64,000 nt of DNA from Streptomyces sp. F63 (GCF_018070345.1 NZ_JAGPXX010000028.1:22274-86273); one strand, 5' to 3'; positions 54,181 through 62,722 are shown, counted from the stretch's first letter. Made by a program: numbers and translations. Notes: generated by a model from the sequence alone, not told the origin.

Positions 54181-55494
54181 TTACTTGCCCTGGCCTTTCT
54201 GGTAGGTCTTGCCGATGGCCTTGGGGACCCGCAGCCGCTGGGCGGCGAGCGCGAGCACCAGCAGGGTGGCGACGTACGGGGTGGCCTCGACGAACTCGCG
54301 CGGCACCGTCTCCGTGAAGGCGTACCAGAGGACGAGCAGCACCGCGAACACCGCGCTGATCGCGGCGGTGCGGCGGCTGGTGGCCCGCAGCTTCCACAGC
54401 GTGACGGCGACCAGCAGCACCACGGCCAGCAGCAGCAGCGCGTGGACGGTGTCGCCGCCGCCGCGGAGCTGGAGGCTGTCCATGAAGCCGAACAGGCCCG
54501 CGCCCATCGCGACACCGCCCGGCCGCCAGTTGCCGAAGATCATCGTGGCGAGACCGATGTAGCCGCGCCCGCCGGTCTGGCCGTCGGAGTACATGTGCAC
54601 CTCGATGGCCATGAAGGCCCCGCCGAGGCCCGCGAGTCCGCCGGAAACCAGCAGCGCCGCGTACTTGTACGTGTAGACGTTGACGCCCAGCGACTCCGCG
54701 GCGGTCGGGTTCTCACCGCAGGAGCGCAGCCGCAGGCCGAAGGAGGAGCGCCACAGGACGAAAAAGGTGCCGACGAAGAGCCCCGCGGCGACCAGGGTCA
54801 GCCAGGAGACGTTCGTGGTCAGGCCGCGGAGGATGCCCGCGGCGTCGGAGAGCAGGAACCAGTCCTTCTTCTCCAGCGTGCCCAGCCAGTCCGAGAGCAG
54901 GGGGACCGAGAACCGCGACATGTTCTCCATCGGCGGCGACTGCTTGTCGTTGCCGCCCGCGGCGGCCGCCGCGGAACCCTCGGCGCCGAACAGCAGCTTG
55001 GCGAGGTACTGGGTGACGCCCAGCGCCAGGATGTTGATCGCCACACCGGAGATGATGTGGTCCACCCCGAAGGTGACGGTGGCGACGGCGTGGATCAGAC
55101 CGCCGAGGAGACCGCCGATGACGCCGGCCAGCGCGGCGGCCCACGGCCCGTACTGGTAGCCGGCCCAGCCGGCGCAGAAGGTGCCGAGCATCATCATGCC
55201 TTCGAGGCCGATGTTGATGACGCCCGAGCGCTCGGCCCAGAGCCCGCCGAGACCGGCCAGGCCGATCGGCACCGCGGCGATCAGCGCGCCCCCGTACTGG
55301 CCGGAGGAGGTGAGGTCGCCCGCGCCGGTCCAGGCGCGCAGGACGGAGAGGAGCAGCAGCACCCCGGAGATGACCAGCAGGACCACCGGGTACGACAGCC
55401 TGCGGCGCTCCGGTTTGCCGTCCTGCTTCCCGTTCCGGCTCCCGTTGCCGCCGCCGCGTCCCTTCGCGACCGCGGCTGTGAGGTTCGTGCTCAC
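54181..55494 (-). CDS. Nucleoside ABC transporter permease (NupQ/YufQ-type)
   Basis: A 437-residue branched-chain-like inner-membrane permease of the BmpA-type nucleoside importer. Spans include YPVVLLVISGVLLLLSVL, ALIAAVPIGLAGLGGLWAERSGVINIGLEGMMMLGTF (the conserved SGVINIGLEG loop), and VDHIISGVAINILALGVTQYLAKLLFG, GLRLRSCGENPTAAESLGVNVYTYKYAALLVSGGLAGLGGAFMAIE. An Ala/Gly-rich segment near residue 180 is an insertion. GTG 55494 overlaps the upstream permease stop. Abuts cdd downstream. Confidence 0.93.
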   Translation of the reverse strand: MSTNLTAAVAKGRGGGNGSRNGKQDGKPERRRLSYPVVLLVISGVLLLLSVLRAWTGAGDLTSSGQYGGALIAAVPIGLAGLGGLWAERSGVINIGLEGMMMLGTFCAGWAGYQYGPWAAALAGVIGGLLGGLIHAVATVTFGVDHIISGVAINILALGVTQYLAKLLFGAEGSAAAAAGGNDKQSPPMENMSRFSVPLLSDWLGTLEKKDWFLLSDAAGILRGLTTNVSWLTLVAAGLFVGTFFVLWRSSFGLRLRSCGENPTAAESLGVNVYTYKYAALLVSGGLAGLGGAFMAIEVHMYSDGQTGGRGYIGLATMIFGNWRPGGVAMGAGLFGFMDSLQLRGGGDTVHALLLLAVVLLVAVTLWKLRATSRRTAAISAVFAVLLVLWYAFTETVPREFVEATPYVATLLVLALAAQRLRVPKAIGKTYQKGQGK

Positions 55495-56669
55495 GCGGAC
55501 ACCTCCGCCTTCTCGGTCTTCCCGTTGTCCCGGGCCTCGGCGGCGAGGCGTTCGCCGACCTTGCGCTGCTGGGTCCGCAGTCCGTAGCGGCGGACGACTT
55601 CATAGGCGATGACGACGCAGAGGACGATCACGCCCTGCATCACGCCGACGATCTCCTGGGCGTAGCCCTCGAATTCGAGCCGGCCGCCGGTGCGCTCCAG
55701 GAAGCCCCAGAGCAGCGCGCCGAGTCCGATGCCGACGGGGTGGTTCCGGCCGAGCAGGGCGATGGCGATACCGGTGAAACCGATGCCGTTGGGGAAGTCG
55801 GTGCCGTAGTTGTACGACTCGCCCAGCAGCGTCGGCATGCCGACCAGGCCCGCCACGAGGCCGGAGAGCAGCATGCTGGTGACGACCATGCGGCCGACGC
55901 TGACGCCGCCGGCCTGCGCGGCCGACTCGGAGCGGCCGACGGTGCGCAGGTCGAAGCCGAACCGGGTGCGGTTCAGCAGGAACCAGTACAGGGCTCCGGC
56001 GATCACCGCGACGACGATGAACCCGTTGACCGGGGCCTGCCCGGTCGGGATCTCGAAGAAGCGCGCGGACTCGGGGATCGGCTCGGTGTGGATGATGTTG
56101 CCGTCGCGGACCGCGAGCCGGCCGTCCTGGAGGAAGTAGCCGATGATCGCGCCGGCGATGGCGTTCAGCATGATGGTGCTGATGACCTCGCTGACACCGC
56201 GGGTGGTCTTCAGCAAGCCGGCGATGCCCGACCAGAGCGCGCCGACCATCATCGCGACGATCATGATCACCGGGATCTGGACGATGCCCGGCAGCGCCAG
56301 CGCCCCGCCGACGACCGCGGCGAAGAAGGCGGCGATGCGGTACTGGCCGTCCACACCGATGTTGAAGAGGTTCATCCGGAAGCCGATGGCGACGGCCAGC
56401 GCGGACAGGAAGTACGGGATCGCCTTGTTGATGATGACGATCTGGCTGTCGCTCTTGGAGCCGTAGTCGACCATGATCGAGAAGGCCCGGAACGGGTTGT
56501 CCCCGGTCGTCAGGAAGATCAGCGAGGTGATGACCAGGGCCGCGACGATGGCCAGCAGCGGGGCGGCGACGCCGAGGCCCACCCGGTGCCAGTCGACGGC
56601 CGCCCGCGGCCCGGCCGCCGGGGCGGCGGTCCCTCCGGACCCCTGGGGGGCGGGGGTGATGGTGCTCAT
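55491..56669 (-). CDS. Nucleoside ABC transporter permease (NupP/YufP-type)
   Basis: A 392-residue permease paired with the gene above. Typical segments: VGLGVAAPLLAIVAALVITSLIFL, AVAIGFRMNLFNIGVDGQYRIAAF (FNIGVDGQ loop), ISTIMLNAIAGAIIGYFLQ, and LRTVGRSESAAQAGGVSVGRMVVTSMLLSGLVAGLVGMPTLLGESYNYG. ATG 56669 overlaps the ATPase stop by 4 bases, and its stop overlaps the second permease start, so three genes are coupled. Transports nucleosides delivered by the BmpA lipoprotein. Confidence 0.93.
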   Translation of the reverse strand: MSTITPAPQGSGGTAAPAAGPRAAVDWHRVGLGVAAPLLAIVAALVITSLIFLTTGDNPFRAFSIMVDYGSKSDSQIVIINKAIPYFLSALAVAIGFRMNLFNIGVDGQYRIAAFFAAVVGGALALPGIVQIPVIMIVAMMVGALWSGIAGLLKTTRGVSEVISTIMLNAIAGAIIGYFLQDGRLAVRDGNIIHTEPIPESARFFEIPTGQAPVNGFIVVAVIAGALYWFLLNRTRFGFDLRTVGRSESAAQAGGVSVGRMVVTSMLLSGLVAGLVGMPTLLGESYNYGTDFPNGIGFTGIAIALLGRNHPVGIGLGALLWGFLERTGGRLEFEGYAQEIVGVMQGVIVLCVVIAYEVVRRYGLRTQQRKVGERLAAEARDNGKTEKAEVSA

Positions 56670-58297
56670 GCCTTGTCCTCCCCACGGGTCTCGCGCGGGT
56701 CGCCGTCACGGTCGGAACGGTCGGCGGACGGCTGCAGGGTGCCGCTGGCGGCGCCGGTCATGGCCGAACCCAACTCCTCGGGGGTGATGGTCGCGGGGTC
56801 GGCGTCGGCGACCAGGCGGCCGCGGAACATCACCCGCAGGGTGTCGGAGAGGCCGATCAGCTCGTCGAGGTCGGCGGAGACCAGGAGCACGGCCAGGCCT
56901 TCGCGGCGCGCCGCCCGGATCGCGTCCCAGATCTGCGCCTGGGCACCGACGTCCACGCCCCGGGTGGGGTGCGCGGCGATCAGCAGCTTGGGGCCGTGGC
57001 TCATCTCGCGGCCGACGATCAGCTTCTGCTGGTTGCCGCCGGAGAGGCTGGCCGCGGTGACGTCGATGCCGGGGGTGCGGACGTCGTACTCCTGGACGAT
57101 CCGCTGGGTGTCGGCGCGGGCGGCCTTGATGTCGAGCAGACCGCCCCTGCTGTTGGGGCGTTCGGTCACATGGCCGAGGATGCGGTTCTCCCAGAGCGGG
57201 GCCTCCAGCAGCAGGCCGTGCCGCTGCCGGTCCTCGGGGATGTAGCCGATGCCGTCCTCGCGGCGCCTGCGGGTGGGGGCGTGGGTGAGGTCGTCGCCGT
57301 CCAGCACGACGGTGCCGCCGTCGGGTATCCGCATGCCCATGACGGCCTCGACCAGTTCGGCCTGGCCGTTGCCCTCCACCCCGGCGATGCCCAGCACCTC
57401 GCCCCGGTGGATGGTGAAGGAGACGTCGTCGAGCACCGCCCGCACCACGCCGTCGGGGTCGGTGGCCGACAGGCTGAGGGAGTCCACCGTCAGCATCGGG
57501 ACGCCGGTGACCGTGGACTCGCGGGTCTCCGGCGAGGGGAGTTCGCTGCCGACCATCAGCTCGGCGAGCTGCTTCCGCGTCACGTCCGCCGGCTTGACCG
57601 AGGCGACGGTGGTGCCGCGCCGGATGACGGTGATGTCGTCGGCGACGGACAGCACCTCGCCCAGCTTGTGGGAGATGAAGATGACGGTGAGGCCCTCGGC
57701 CTTGAGCTCGCGCAGGTTGTCGAACAGCGCGTCGACCTCCTGCGGGACGAGGACGGCCGTGGGCTCGTCGAGGATGAGCGTGCGGGCGCCGCGGTAGAGG
57801 ACCTTGAGGATCTCCACGCGCTGACGGTCGGCGACGCCGAGGTCCTCGACGAGGACGTCGGGGCGGATGCCCAGGCCGTAGGCGTCCGAGATCTCCATGA
57901 TCCGGGCGCGGGCCCGGCCGGAGATGCCGTGCAGCTTCTCGGCGCCGAGGACGACGTTCTCCAGGACCGTGAGGTTGTCGGCCAGCATGAAGTGCTGGTG
58001 CACCATGCCGATGCCGCGGGCGATGGCGTCGCCGGGGCTGTGGAAGGCGACCTGCTCGCCGTCGACGGAGATGGTCCCCTCGTCCGGCTTCTGCATGCCG
58101 TAGAGGATCTTCATCAGGGTGGACTTGCCGGCGCCGTTCTCACCGACGAGTGCGTGGACGGTGCCGCGGCGGACGGTGATGTCGACGTCGTGGTTCGCGA
58201 CGACGCCGGGGAATCGCTTGGTGATGCCGTGCAGTTCGACCGCGGGGGCGCCGGCGGGGGCGCTCTCCGCCCGTGAACTGCTGCTGGACGCTTTGAT
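56666..58297 (-). CDS. Nucleoside ABC transporter ATPase, probable ATC start
   Basis: A 543-residue double ABC ATPase (NupO/YufO type). First half: GENGAGKSTLMKILYG (Walker A), LGVADRQRVEILKVLYRGARTLILDEPTAVL; the second half: GVEGNGQAELVEAVMG and SLSGGNQQKLIVGREMSHGPKLLIAAHPTRGVD. The second half lacks a full Walker A, as usual. Start: no in-frame ATG, GTG, TTG or CTG exists between 58297 and 58411; the earlier ATG (58414) lies inside the operator and upstream of the predicted -10. AGGAG is 9 nt before ATC at 58297, whose protein (IKASSSSS) matches the N-terminus remembered for homologues. I therefore set the start at ATC. Confidence 0.8.
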   Translation of the reverse strand: MKASSSSSRAESAPAGAPAVELHGITKRFPGVVANHDVDITVRRGTVHALVGENGAGKSTLMKILYGMQKPDEGTISVDGEQVAFHSPGDAIARGIGMVHQHFMLADNLTVLENVVLGAEKLHGISGRARARIMEISDAYGLGIRPDVLVEDLGVADRQRVEILKVLYRGARTLILDEPTAVLVPQEVDALFDNLRELKAEGLTVIFISHKLGEVLSVADDITVIRRGTTVASVKPADVTRKQLAELMVGSELPSPETRESTVTGVPMLTVDSLSLSATDPDGVVRAVLDDVSFTIHRGEVLGIAGVEGNGQAELVEAVMGMRIPDGGTVVLDGDDLTHAPTRRRREDGIGYIPEDRQRHGLLLEAPLWENRILGHVTERPNSRGGLLDIKAARADTQRIVQEYDVRTPGIDVTAASLSGGNQQKLIVGREMSHGPKLLIAAHPTRGVDVGAQAQIWDAIRAARREGLAVLLVSADLDELIGLSDTLRVMFRGRLVADADPATITPEELGSAMTGAASGTLQPSADRSDRDGDPRETRGEDKA

Positions 58298-58394
58298 GGC
58301 GCACTCTCCTCGGTGAAGGGAGCGGGACGGGGGCGCCGGCCGGGACCGGCAGGACGGGACGGGAGGGACACACGCGTTCGGGGGGACAGTAGCG

Positions 58395-58400
58395 AAGCTA
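58395..58400 (-). promoter_or_regulatory. Nucleoside ABC operon -10-like element
   Basis: TAGCTT on the minus strand, 15 bp downstream of the palindrome, within a small dyad GTAGC-GAA-GCTAC (58389-58401). With a 17-bp spacer the -35 would fall inside the palindrome. The alternative -10, TACTGT, lies 9 bp further. Confidence 0.5.
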
Positions 58401-58415
58401 CCCCGCCCCACCATG

Positions 58416-58427
58416 CTACGCGCGTAG
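58416..58427 (-). promoter_or_regulatory. Nucleoside palindrome site D, ABC operon promoter
   Basis: Perfect CTACGCGCGTAG, extended to an 18-bp perfect palindrome ATGCTACGCGCGTAGCAT (58413-58430). It lies about 120 bp upstream of the ATPase start, over the predicted -35 position. Confidence 0.8.
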
Positions 58428-58440
58428 CATCCGGTCCGTA

Positions 58441-58480
58441 CCCGGGCCCGGAGAAGGTTCGGACCTTCTCCGGGCCCGGG
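58441..58480 (-). terminator. Strong terminator between bmpA and the ABC operon
   Basis: Perfect 18-bp stem (CCCGGGCCCGGAGAAGGT and its complement), loop TCGG, starting 21 bp after the bmpA stop. It isolates bmpA from the ATPase operon, which has its own palindrome-controlled promoter just beyond. Confidence 0.88.
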
Positions 58481-58501
58481 GTCCCGGGGCGGGACCGGGT
58501 G

Positions 58502-59536
58502 TCAGCGCTTGGGCTGCTCGTCGACCTTGACCTCGCCGCTGACGATCTTCTCCTTGGCGGCGTCGATCTTCGGCTGGATGTCGTCGATGAAGCCGCCGGA
58601 GGTGGCGAGGCTGACGCCGTCCTCCTTCAGCGTGTAGGCGTTGACGCCGGTCAGCGGCTTGCCGTCCTCAACGCTCTTGATGAGGTCGAAGACCGCCACG
58701 TCGACGTTCTTCACCACGGACGTCATGATCGAGTCCTTGTACTTCGCCAGACCCGGCTGCTGGTACTGGTCGGAGTCGACGCCGATCGCCCAGGTGCCCT
58801 TCTTGCCCGAGATGGCCTCGATCGAGCCCGCGCCGGACTGGCCGGCCGCAGTGTAGATCACGTCGATGCCACGGTCGAGCATGCCCTTGGCCTTCGCCTT
58901 GGCGGCGGCCGGGTCGTTGAAGCCCTTGTCGTTGTTCGGGTAGAGGTACTCCGGGAAGACCTCGATGTCCTTCTTGGTGTCCTGCGCGCCCTGGACGAAG
59001 CCGGCCTCGAACTTCTGGATGAGCGCGTTGTTCACGCCGCCGATGAAACCGACCTTGCCGGTCTTGGACTTGAGCGCGGCCGCGACTCCGGCGAGGTAGG
59101 AGCCCTCGTGCTCGGAGAAGACCATGCTGTCGATGTTCTTGCCCTCGGACACGGAGTCGACGACGCCGAACGTGGTGTCCGGGAACTGCTTGGCGACCTT
59201 CTCGATCGACTTGCCGTAGTTGAACCCGACGCCGATGACCGGGTTGTAGCCCGCCTCCGCGAGAGAGGACAGCCGCTGCTCGCGGTCGGCCTCGGTCTCG
59301 TTGTTCTTGGCCGTCATCATCTTGGCGTCGACGCCCAGCTCGTCCTTGGCCTTGTCGACACCGCGGGCCGCCGACTCGTTGAACGAGTGGTCGTCGCGGC
59401 CGCCCACGTCGAAGGCGAGGCCGACGCCCTTCTCCTTGCCGCCCGACTCCGTCGAGGACTCACCGCAGGCGGCGGTGGTGAGTATGAGGGCCGCGGAGGC
59501 CATACCCGCGGCAGCGATCTTGGTTACCCGGCGCAC
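58502..59536 (-). CDS. BMP family nucleoside-binding lipoprotein
   Basis: A 344-residue BmpA/Med-type ABC substrate-binding lipoprotein. Signal peptide ends in TTAAC (Cys24), then a short linker. Core: VGLAFDVGGRDDHSFNESAARGVDKAK (start of domain 1), NPVIGVGFNYGKSIEKVAKQFPDTTFGVVDS, EGSYLAGVAAALKSKTGKVGFIGGVNNALIQKFEAGFVQG, DVIYTAAGQSGAGSIEAI and GVDSDQYQQPGLAKYKDSIMTSVVKN. GTG at 59536 has AAGGGGAAG upstream. Works with the ATPase and permeases encoded downstream of a terminator, giving an abundant receptor. Confidence 0.95.
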   Translation of the reverse strand: MRRVTKIAAAGMASAALILTTAACGESSTESGGKEKGVGLAFDVGGRDDHSFNESAARGVDKAKDELGVDAKMMTAKNNETEADREQRLSSLAEAGYNPVIGVGFNYGKSIEKVAKQFPDTTFGVVDSVSEGKNIDSMVFSEHEGSYLAGVAAALKSKTGKVGFIGGVNNALIQKFEAGFVQGAQDTKKDIEVFPEYLYPNNDKGFNDPAAAKAKAKGMLDRGIDVIYTAAGQSGAGSIEAISGKKGTWAIGVDSDQYQQPGLAKYKDSIMTSVVKNVDVAVFDLIKSVEDGKPLTGVNAYTLKEDGVSLATSGGFIDDIQPKIDAAKEKIVSGEVKVDEQPKR

Positions 59537-59549
59537 GAGGACTTCCCCT

Positions 59550-59607
59550 TAGGACGAGCGCTGTTGTGCGGCGCTGTGTAGGACGAGCGCCTGGCAACGG
59601 CGCTGGT
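59550..59607. repeat. 29-bp imperfect tandem repeat in bmpA leader
   Basis: TAGGACGAGCGC at 59550 and 59579 begins two 29-bp units, each ending in GGCGCTG. It lies between the bmpA start and the palindrome, within the untranslated leader. Could affect mRNA folding. Confidence 0.6.
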
Positions 59608-59618
59608 TTTTCGCATCG

Positions 59619-59630
59619 TAACGCGCGTAG
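59619..59630 (-). promoter_or_regulatory. Nucleoside palindrome site E (degenerate), bmpA promoter
   Basis: TAACGCGCGTAG on the plus strand, 10 of 12 matches to CTACGCGCGTAG, 83 bp upstream of the bmpA start. On the minus strand the right end overlaps TACGAT, a -10-like TAnnnT. Weak copy near the strongest member of the set. Confidence 0.55.
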
Positions 59631-59714
59631 ATGCCGGGAAAACACCTCTTCCGCAGCCGTTATCGGATCGACGCGAAGCGGTGCCGGCCGGCAGGTGGAC
59701 GGCGCGTTGCGCGG

Positions 59715-61136
59715 CTACGGACGGTGCCCGTCCAGCAACGCGGCGGCGGTGAACAGCTCGACGCCGACCCGGATCGCCTCCTCGTCGACGTCGAAGTCCC
59801 CGCAGTGCAGATCGCGCCGCGAGGTGTCCCCGATCCGGCGCACGCCGAGCCGGGCCATGGCCCCCGGGACCCGCTCCAGATACCAGGAGAAGTCCTCCCC
59901 GCCCAGGCTCTGTTCGGTGTCCTCCACCGCGTCCGCCCCCCGGCGCGCGGTCATCGCGTCGGCCAGCAGTTCGGTGGCGCCGTGCTCGTTGACCACCGGC
60001 GGCACCCCGCGGACGTAGTTGATCTCCGACTTGGCCCCGCCGAGGGTGGCGATCTCGTCGATCGCGGCGTGCACCAGGTCGGGCGCCGCCCGCCAGGCCG
60101 GCAGGTCGAGGCAGCGGACCGTGCCGGACAGCTCGGCGTGCTGCGGGATGACGTTGCAGGCGTGCCCCGTCTCCAGCCGGCCCCAGGTCACGACGAGCCC
60201 GGAGCGGGTGTCGACCCGGCGGGAGAGCAGAGCGGGCACCTCGGTGGCCACCTTCGCGGCCGCCGTCACCAGATCGGTGGTCAGATGCGGGCGCGCGGTG
60301 TGCCCGCCCGGGCCGTCGAGGGAGATCTCCAGCCGGTCGCAGGCCGAGGTGATCGGGCCCGTGCGCAGACCGATCCGGCCCACATCGACCCGCGGGTCGC
60401 AGTGCACCGCCAGGATGCGGCCGACCCCCTCCAGAACACCCGCCTCGATGGCGTCGGGGGCGCCTCCGGGCAGCACCTCCTCCGCGGGCTGGAAGATCAG
60501 CCGCACCGGATGCGGCAGCCGGCCCTCCCGGGCCAGCCCGGCGAGGACCAGGCCGGCACCGAGGACGACCGTGGTGTGCACGTCGTGGCCGCAGGCATGG
60601 GCGCGGTGCGGGATCGTCGAACGGTAGGGCACCGTCTTGGTGTCCGGGATCGGCAAGGCGTCGATGTCCGCCCGGAACGCCAGGACGGGGCGGTGCGGAG
60701 CCGGCGCGGGAGCGGCCGCGAGCGGGCCCGGGCCGGTGTCCGGGGCCGGAGCCCCGCCGGGGGCCGGGGTGCCGTCCGGGGCCGGGGCGCCGTCCGGGAG
60801 CGGGGCGCCGTCCGGGAGCGGGAGGGAACCGATGTCGCAGACGAGCCCGGTGCCGGCCGGAAGCACTCTCGGGGCGAGACCGGCGTGCTCCAGCCGCGCC
60901 TTGATCGCGGCCGTGGTGCGGAACTCCTGGTTGCCGAGCTCCGGGTGCATGTGGAGATCCCGGCGGAACGCGACGAGCTCGGCGAAGAGGGAGTCGGACA
61001 GGGTGCCGGGCATCCGGGGGCCGCCGGCGGCGATCCGGGCGGACACGGCCGCCGCCGTGGGTACCGCTCCGGATCCCGGAGCGGGGGGTTCCGCGGTGCC
61101 GTCCGCGGACAGCTCGGCGTCGGGCTGGGGGGACAT
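59715..61136 (-). CDS. M20 family amidohydrolase with repeat insert
   Basis: A 473-residue M20/hippurate hydrolase-like metallopeptidase. Motifs: AFRRDLHMHPELGNQEFRTTA, LAFRADIDALPI (metal Asp), HRAHACGHDVHTTVVLGAG (metal ligand His, CGHD), QPAEEVLPGGAPDAIEAGVL, and SDxLxx region EISLDGPGGHTARPH (oxyanion His). A Pro/Gly/Asp repeat (about residues 109-148: PDGAPLPDGAPAPDGTPAPG) is inserted between the first strand and LAFRADIDA. Active on N-acyl amino acids or aminoacyl substrates. ATG 61136; GTG 61148 is the alternative. Confidence 0.92.
   Translation of the reverse strand: MSPQPDAELSADGTAEPPAPGSGAVPTAAAVSARIAAGGPRMPGTLSDSLFAELVAFRRDLHMHPELGNQEFRTTAAIKARLEHAGLAPRVLPAGTGLVCDIGSLPLPDGAPLPDGAPAPDGTPAPGGAPAPDTGPGPLAAAPAPAPHRPVLAFRADIDALPIPDTKTVPYRSTIPHRAHACGHDVHTTVVLGAGLVLAGLAREGRLPHPVRLIFQPAEEVLPGGAPDAIEAGVLEGVGRILAVHCDPRVDVGRIGLRTGPITSACDRLEISLDGPGGHTARPHLTTDLVTAAAKVATEVPALLSRRVDTRSGLVVTWGRLETGHACNVIPQHAELSGTVRCLDLPAWRAAPDLVHAAIDEIATLGGAKSEINYVRGVPPVVNEHGATELLADAMTARRGADAVEDTEQSLGGEDFSWYLERVPGAMARLGVRRIGDTSRRDLHCGDFDVDEEAIRVGVELFTAAALLDGHRP
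60771..60824. repeat. 18-bp in-gene tandem repeat, three copies
   Basis: GCCGTCCGGGAGCGGGGC-type units at 60771, 60789 and 60807, plus degenerate units before. They code for the PLPDGA/PAPDGT insertion in the M20 protein. Confidence 0.85.
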
Positions 61137-61446
61137 CACATGGTTCACCCTGTGCAGGGTACGGCCGTTGCGGCTGCCGACGCCTCTCGATCACCAAAAG
61201 TTCAACCCGTCAGGGGAAGAAAAAACGACCCCGGGCCGCATAACCGCAGCGTCCGGGGGGTAGCCAGCTCTGATGCCCACGCGCGAGTCCCTGCCCGGCA
61301 TATGAGATCGCCGGGTGGCCGGTGGCGTTTCCGCACCGGGACCACCGCGTTTCCGCACCGGGCACGGTGTTTCCGCACGGGGACCCCCGCCGCCGTCCCC
61401 CCGGATTCCCGTCGTCGCGCGGTCGACGGCCGCCGCCCGGCCCGGC
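61137..61446. other. Intergenic region between polysialyltransferase-like and M20 genes
   Basis: About 310 bases. It contains a probable terminator (61220-61258) and three GTTTCCGCACCGGG-like repeats at 61327, 61349 and 61369. No gene is supported. Confidence 0.5.
61220..61258 (-). terminator. Terminator with T-run on the minus strand
   Basis: Stem CCCCGG/CCGGGG with an 18-nt loop followed, on the minus strand, by TCG and TTTTTT. It is about 190 bp after the stop of the polysialyltransferase-like gene. Confidence 0.5.
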
Positions 61447-62703
61447 TCACTGCCCCGCCGACGGAGCCGATCGCAGCCGGTGCACATCGCGGGCCGTGCC
61501 GGTGACCACCGCGAGAAAGCCCTCGGCCCGGGGTGAGGCACCCTCCGTCAGCCATGCGGGGTCGATGTCGCAGGCCGACACCCGCACCTCCGTACCCGCG
61601 AGCGCGAGCGGCAGCGTGTGGAGCACCGTGGAGGGGAAGCTGACGACGCTGCGCCCGATGGGGCCCCGGCGTGCTATCAGCTCCAGCGGCAGCTCGGGCC
61701 GGACGATCTCCAGCCCCGCCTCCTCCGCCAGCCGGTGCAGTTTCTCCGTGCTCTCCCGGCGGTGGGCGAAATAGCGGGTGGCGCCGTGCTCGCGGGCCAG
61801 GGCCGTGACGGCGCGGAGATAGTGCTCCGTGTCGACCACACCCGTCTCGGCCAGGTTGGTGCCGACGAGGTCGGCGCCCCGGGTGAGCGCGGGCGGGCCG
61901 AAGCGGCGCCGCGTCCAGGCGAAGTCGTTCGCGCGGAGGGTCATGCCGTCCGGCGCCTCGACGGGCATCGAGCTGAACACCTCGACGGACCGGCCCGCGC
62001 CCGGGGTGAACCGTCGGCGGGCGGCGGCCGAGACCGGCGCGTACACGGCATCGCGTACTCCTCCGATGCCGCCGCTGCCGCTGCGGTGCCAGCGCACCAG
62101 GCGTTCGCCACGGGCCAGTTGGGCGACGAACTCCATGGTGGCCGTCCCGTCGTCCACGACGACGAGTTCCGGCGCGCGGCTGAGCGCCAGCAGCAGTTGT
62201 ACGTAGCGCGAGAACGGATCGCCGATGACGACCCGGCGCGCGCGCCGGAGCGCGCCGGAGAGCGACGCCACGGTGCGCAGTGGAGCCGACGCGCCGCCGC
62301 GCGCGTCCTCCCAGCGCACGCCGACCCCTTCCTCGCGGGCAAGTTCGGCCATCCGCCGCAGCTGGCCGCGGGTCATGGGGTCGTTGTTGGACAGCACCAC
62401 CACGGTGACCCCGGCCGGCCCGCCCGCACCCCGGCCGATGTGCGCGTGCAGCCACTCCAGGACGTTCAGCAGCTGAACGGGGCTTTCGACGAAGGCGAGC
62501 GTGTCCCCGCTGCCGGGCCCGGCCGGTTCCGTGGCGGCACGCCGGCCGGTCCGGCGGCGGAGTGCGCGGGGGCGCTCCGCCACCGGACCCGGCCGGCCGT
62601 CACGGGAGCCGCGGCCGGCACCGCCCGCGAGACCGCCCGCCACGCCGTCCGCCGCCCCGTCCGTCCCGCCGTCCGTCCCGCCGTCCGTACGGGATCTGCT
62701 CAC
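61447..62703 (-). CDS. Polysialyltransferase-like glycosyltransferase
   Basis: A 418-residue protein with a polysialyltransferase/capsular polymerase-like domain. The first 60 residues are an Arg/Gly/Asp-rich, low-complexity tail. Core at about 65-400: LAFVESPVQLLNVLEWLHAH (N-terminal strand typical of polysialyltransferases, with conserved P-V-Q), VVVLSNNDPMTRGQLRRM, VVIGDPFSRYVQLLLAL, LVVVDDGTATMEFVAQL and GTNLAETGVVDTEHYLRAV, with a HxP-like region FAHRRES. GTG at 62703 has GAGAGG upstream. It is 19 bp after neuB, so one operon that makes and polymerises a nonulosonic acid such as KDN, in the cell wall, as in S. coelicolor SCO4881-SCO4882-type genes (recalled). Confidence 0.85.
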   Translation of the reverse strand: MSRSRTDGGTDGGTDGAADGVAGGLAGGAGRGSRDGRPGPVAERPRALRRRTGRRAATEPAGPGSGDTLAFVESPVQLLNVLEWLHAHIGRGAGGPAGVTVVVLSNNDPMTRGQLRRMAELAREEGVGVRWEDARGGASAPLRTVASLSGALRRARRVVIGDPFSRYVQLLLALSRAPELVVVDDGTATMEFVAQLARGERLVRWHRSGSGGIGGVRDAVYAPVSAAARRRFTPGAGRSVEVFSSMPVEAPDGMTLRANDFAWTRRRFGPPALTRGADLVGTNLAETGVVDTEHYLRAVTALAREHGATRYFAHRRESTEKLHRLAEEAGLEIVRPELPLELIARRGPIGRSVVSFPSTVLHTLPLALAGTEVRVSACDIDPAWLTEGASPRAEGFLAVVTGTARDVHRLRSAPSAGQ

Positions 62704-62722
62704 CGCGGATGACCTCTCCGTC

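Noticed and set aside
58411..58414. ATG/GTG at 58414/58411 as start of the nucleoside ABC ATPase
   Set aside because: These codons lie in or next to the operator, upstream of the likely -10, with no ribosome binding site.
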